Shown: positions 61,152-64,000 of the stretch, one piece after another | How positions within the stretch are numbered: position 1 is the stretch's first letter | Layout: each line of letters opens with the position of its first letter | Assembly (NCBI RefSeq): GCF_025821665.1 | Contig: NZ_JACKSJ010000062.1 | Coordinates: forward strand, 294,251 to 358,250 | DNA: 64,000 nt | Direction of reading: 5' to 3' | Source: [Mycobacterium] manitobense | GTDB taxonomy: Bacteria > Actinomycetota > Actinomycetes > Mycobacteriales > Mycobacteriaceae | The notes under the pieces: generated by a model | What the model was told of the DNA's origin: nothing | The model's input: only the letters and a program-made list of their open reading frames with translations | The model's database searches: none | Position numbers and translations under genes: made by a program

Positions 61152-62464
61152 CCGGGCTGACGCCGGTGCTGAGCCGGTTCTGGGACGAGCCCGAGCCGTG
61201 GTCGATGGAGACCTACCGCCGCCACGACGGATACCGCGCGCTGGATCGAGCGCTGCACATGGCGCCCGACGACGTGATCGCGCTGGTGAAGGACTCCGGG
61301 CTGCGCGGGCGCGGCGGCGCCGGCTTCCCCACGGGCACCAAGTGGTCGTTCATCCCGCAGGACGACACCGGCGCCGGCGCCAAACCGCACTACCTGGTGA
61401 TCAACGCCGACGAGTCCGAACCCGGCACGTGCAAGGACATCCCGCTGATGATGACCACTCCGCACTTCCTGGTCGAGGGTGCGATCATCGCCGCCTACGC
61501 GATCCGTGCCCACCACGCGTTCATCTACGTGCGCGGCGAGGTGGTGCCGGTGCTGCGCCGCCTGCAGGCCGCGGTGGCGGAGGCCTACGCGGCCGGATAC
61601 CTCGGCAGCGACATCGGCGGCTCGGGCTACGACCTCGAACTGATCGTGCACGCCGGCGCGGGCGCCTACATCTGCGGCGAGGAGACCGCGCTGCTCGACT
61701 CGCTGGAAGGCCGCCGCGGCCAGCCCCGGTTGCGCCCGCCGTTCCCCGCGGTGGCCGGCCTGTACGCCTGCCCCACGGTGGTCAACAACGTCGAGTCGAT
61801 CGCCAGCGTCGCGCCGATCCTGCTCAACGGCATCGACTGGTTCCGCTCGATGGGTTCGGAGAAGTCGCCGGGCTTCACGCTGTACTCGTTGTCCGGCCAC
61901 GTGACCAGGCCCGGTCAGTACGAGGCGCCGCTCGGCATCACGCTGCGCGAACTGCTCGAGTACGCGGGCGGTGTGCGCGCGGGGCACACCCTCAAGTTCT
62001 GGACCCCCGGCGGATCGTCGACACCGTTGCTCACCGACGAACACCTCGACGTGCCACTCGATTACGAGGGCGTCGCCGGCGCCGGTTCCATGCTCGGAAC
62101 CAAGGCCCTACAGATTTTCGACGAGACCACCTGCGTCGTGCGCGCAGTGCGGCGGTGGACGGAGTTCTACGCCCACGAATCCTGCGGCAAGTGCACGCCG
62201 TGCCGCGAGGGTACCTACTGGCTGACCCAGATCTACGCCCGGCTCGAGAGCGGGCAGGGAGGCACCGAGGACGTCGACAAGCTGCTCGACATCTCCGACG
62301 CCATCCTCGGGAAGTCGTTCTGCGCGTTGGGGGACGGCGCCGCCAGCCCGATCATCTCGTCCATCAAGTACTTCCGCGACGAGTACCTGGCGCACCTCGA
62401 TGGCGGGTGCCCGTTCGATCCGCACGCCTCCACACTGCTGGCCGCCGAGGGGGTGGGAGTATGA
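61148..62464 (+). CDS. nuoF: NADH-quinone oxidoreductase subunit F
   Basis: A 438-residue 51-kDa subunit binding NADH, FMN and cluster N3. It has the NADH-binding [21 protein letters not shown]-binding [12 protein letters not shown] and [17 protein letters not shown], and the N3 ligands [13 protein letters not shown] with a later Cys in FCALGDGA. Electrons enter complex I here. ATG 61148 overlaps the nuoE stop (ATGA), and its stop overlaps the nuoG ATG. Length is normal. Confidence 0.97.
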   Translation: MTGLTPVLSRFWDEPEPWSMETYRRHDGYRALDRALHMAPDDVIALVKDSGLRGRGGAGFPTGTKWSFIPQDDTGAGAKPHYLVINADESEPGTCKDIPLMMTTPHFLVEGAIIAAYAIRAHHAFIYVRGEVVPVLRRLQAAVAEAYAAGYLGSDIGGSGYDLELIVHAGAGAYICGEETALLDSLEGRRGQPRLRPPFPAVAGLYACPTVVNNVESIASVAPILLNGIDWFRSMGSEKSPGFTLYSLSGHVTRPGQYEAPLGITLRELLEYAGGVRAGHTLKFWTPGGSSTPLLTDEHLDVPLDYEGVAGAGSMLGTKALQIFDETTCVVRAVRRWTEFYAHESCGKCTPCREGTYWLTQIYARLESGQGGTEDVDKLLDISDAILGKSFCALGDGAASPIISSIKYFRDEYLAHLDGGCPFDPHASTLLAAEGVGV

Positions 62465-64000
62465 CGCAGACCGCGCAACCCGGGACAGAGGTACCGCCGG
62501 TCGAGATGGTCACGCTGACGATCGACGGCGCCGAGGTCAGCGTGCCCAAGGGTACGCTGGTGATCCGGGCGGCCGAACTGATGGGCATCCAGATTCCGCG
62601 GTTCTGCGACCACCCGCTGCTCGACCCCGTCGGCGCCTGCAGGCAATGCCTGGTGGAGGTGGAGGGCCAGCGCAAGCCGATGGCGTCGTGCACCACCACG
62701 GTGAGTCCGGACATGGTGGTGAGCACGCAGTTCAGTTCCGAGGTCGCCGATAAGGCGCAGCGCGGGGTGATGGAACTGCTGCTGATCAACCACCCGCTGG
62801 ATTGCCCGGTCTGCGACAAGGGCGGCGAATGCCCGCTGCAGAACCAGGCGATGTCCAACGGCCGCGCCGAGACCCGGTTCACCGACGTCAAGCGCACCTT
62901 CCCCAAACCCATCAATATCTCCGCCCAGGTGCTGCTCGACCGGGAGCGCTGCGTGCTGTGCGCCCGCTGCACCCGGTTCTCCGAACAGATCGCCGGCGAC
63001 CCGTTCATCGACCTGCTGGAACGCGGTGCGCTGCAACAGGTCGGCATCGCTCCGGGCGAACCGTTCGCCTCCTACTTCTCGGGCAACACCGTGCAGATCT
63101 GCCCGGTCGGCGCGCTCACCGGCACCGCGTACCGGTTCCGCGCCCGGCCGTTCGACCTGGTGTCGACACCGAGCGTGTGCGAGCACTGCGCCTCCGGCTG
63201 CGCGCAGCGCACCGACCACCGCCGTGGAAAAGTGCTGCGCCGGTTGGCCGGTGACGACCCCGAGGTCAACGAGGAGTGGAACTGCGACAAGGGCCGGTGG
63301 GCGTTCACCTACACCGGCCTCGGCGACCGCATCACCACACCTGCGCTCCGCGAGCCCGACGGCACCCTGCGGCCGGCGTCATGGTCCGAGGCGCTGGGCG
63401 TGGCGGCCGCCGGATTGGCCCGCGCGACAGGCGCGGCCGGCGTGCTCGTCGGTGGCCGCGTCACCGCCGAGGACGCCTACGCCTACACGAAGTTCGCGCG
63501 GATGGTTCTCGACACCAATGACATCGACTTCCGCGCCCGGCCGCACAGCGACGAGGAGGCCCGCTTCCTGGCCGCCCATGTCGCCGGGGCGCCGCGGACG
63601 GTGCGCTACGCCGATGTCGAGAACGCGCCCGCCGTCCTGCTCGCCGGGTTCGAGCCCGAGGAGGAGTCGCCGATCGTGTACCTGCGGCTGCGCAAGGCGG
63701 CACGCAAACGCGGTCTGCAGGTGCTGTCGATCGCCCCCTACGCGACCCGCGCACTCACCAAGATGTCCGGCCGGCTGATCCGCACCGGCCCTGGCGCCGA
63801 AGCCAACGCCCTCGACGCGTTGACCGACGAGCCGCTGCTGCGGATGCCCGGTGCGCTGATCCTGGTCGGCGAACGACTGGGGACGTCGCCCGGGGCACTG
63901 TCGGCGGCGACCAGGCTGGCCGCGGCCACCGGCGCGCGGCTGGCGTGGATCCCGAGGCGGGCAGGCGAACGCGGGGCCGTCGAGGCGGGCGCGCTGCCCA
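62461..64000 (+). CDS. nuoG: NADH-quinone oxidoreductase subunit G (3' end outside window)
   Basis: The first 513 codons of the 75-kDa subunit; the frame is open at the window end. Fe-S ligands in order: [15 protein letters not shown] with a later Cys (cluster N1b), [18 protein letters not shown] (N5, with His), [10 protein letters not shown] (N4) and [10 protein letters not shown] with a following CDKGRW (N7-type). A molybdopterin-oxidoreductase-like domain starts after about residue 270. ATG 62461 overlaps the nuoF stop (ATGA). The rest of the operon, expected to run to nuoN, lies to the right. Confidence 0.95.
   Translation, partial: MTQTAQPGTEVPPVEMVTLTIDGAEVSVPKGTLVIRAAELMGIQIPRFCDHPLLDPVGACRQCLVEVEGQRKPMASCTTTVSPDMVVSTQFSSEVADKAQRGVMELLLINHPLDCPVCDKGGECPLQNQAMSNGRAETRFTDVKRTFPKPINISAQVLLDRERCVLCARCTRFSEQIAGDPFIDLLERGALQQVGIAPGEPFASYFSGNTVQICPVGALTGTAYRFRARPFDLVSTPSVCEHCASGCAQRTDHRRGKVLRRLAGDDPEVNEEWNCDKGRWAFTYTGLGDRITTPALREPDGTLRPASWSEALGVAAAGLARATGAAGVLVGGRVTAEDAYAYTKFARMVLDTNDIDFRARPHSDEEARFLAAHVAGAPRTVRYADVENAPAVLLAGFEPEEESPIVYLRLRKAARKRGLQVLSIAPYATRALTKMSGRLIRTGPGAEANALDALTDEPLLRMPGALILVGERLGTSPGALSAATRLAAATGARLAWIPRRAGERGAVEAGALP

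Noticed and set aside
60731..62044. 437-residue minus-strand frame over nuoE/nuoF
   Set aside because: Shadow frame opposite highly conserved complex I genes.

Overview
The window is high-GC DNA from a mycobacterium, most likely a rapid grower (Mycolicibacterium type). Four things point there. The tmRNA encodes a tag peptide ADTNQRDYALAA. There is an antigen 85-type esterase. The housekeeping order smpB-ftsX-ftsE-(Pro-rich)-mscS-prfB / fprA ... hisN ... fadE24-fadE23-fadB4 ... receiver protein-nuoABCDEFG follows the Mycobacterium tuberculosis order Rv3100c to Rv3151. The accessory genes are mostly lipid and steroid type (P450, MMPL, WS/DGAT, KshA and KstD families, acyl-CoA dehydrogenases). 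The species cannot be fixed from the sequence alone.

Layout. (1) 1-12251 is a catabolic block: the 3' end of an acyl-CoA synthetase, two SnoaL/SDR-type genes, an alpha/beta hydrolase, an unrecognised 358-residue protein with an HxD...H pattern, two more SDRs, a KshA-like Rieske oxygenase coupled to a small Cys-rich protein, two KstD-like flavoproteins, an HsaB-like flavin reductase, a PaaI-type thioesterase and a PadR regulator. It looks like a steroid or other polycyclic degradation cluster. (2) 12632-16834 holds a small secreted protein, a cutinase with a PGY-rich tail, ssrA (tmRNA) with a strong terminator, and a membrane GGDEF-EAL protein. (3) 16989-25313 is the conserved core: EamA transporter, smpB, ftsX, ftsE, a Pro/Thr-rich membrane protein, MscS channel, prfB, fprA, a small membrane protein and hisN. 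(4) 25318-40206 is an accessory island: a long inverted repeat, a TetR gene facing a three-gene membrane/exported-protein operon with a palindromic operator, a large membrane protein, a MOSC-ferredoxin reductase fusion, an F420-type reductase, an epimerase-like SDR, two P450s, an MMPL exporter, a WS/DGAT acyltransferase and a COQ4-family protein. (5) 40529-45236 holds fadE24, fadE23, fadB4 and an antigen 85-family esterase.

(6) 45416-56610 is a second accessory stretch. It begins with gene debris: an orphan acyl-CoA dehydrogenase C-domain, and an F420-reductase 5' end joined out of frame to a start-less TetR gene. It continues with a SRPBCC protein and then a tight catabolic operon: homogentisate-dioxygenase-like protein, hydrolase, CoA-transferase, HMG-CoA-lyase-like protein, TetR, acyl-CoA dehydrogenase, APH-type kinase and a DUF6285-type small protein. 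The last three match the acyl-CoA dehydrogenase / kinase / small-partner trio used for 4-hydroxyacyl-CoA phosphorylation in levulinate catabolism, and this is the most interesting system here. A methyltransferase, a SnoaL-like protein and YceI follow. (7) 56688-64000 is an atypical receiver-domain protein and the start of the nuo (complex I) operon, nuoA to nuoG, with nuoG cut by the window end.

No insertion sequence, integrase, CRISPR array or ordinary tRNA gene was seen. Most of the long antisense reading frames are GC-driven shadows.
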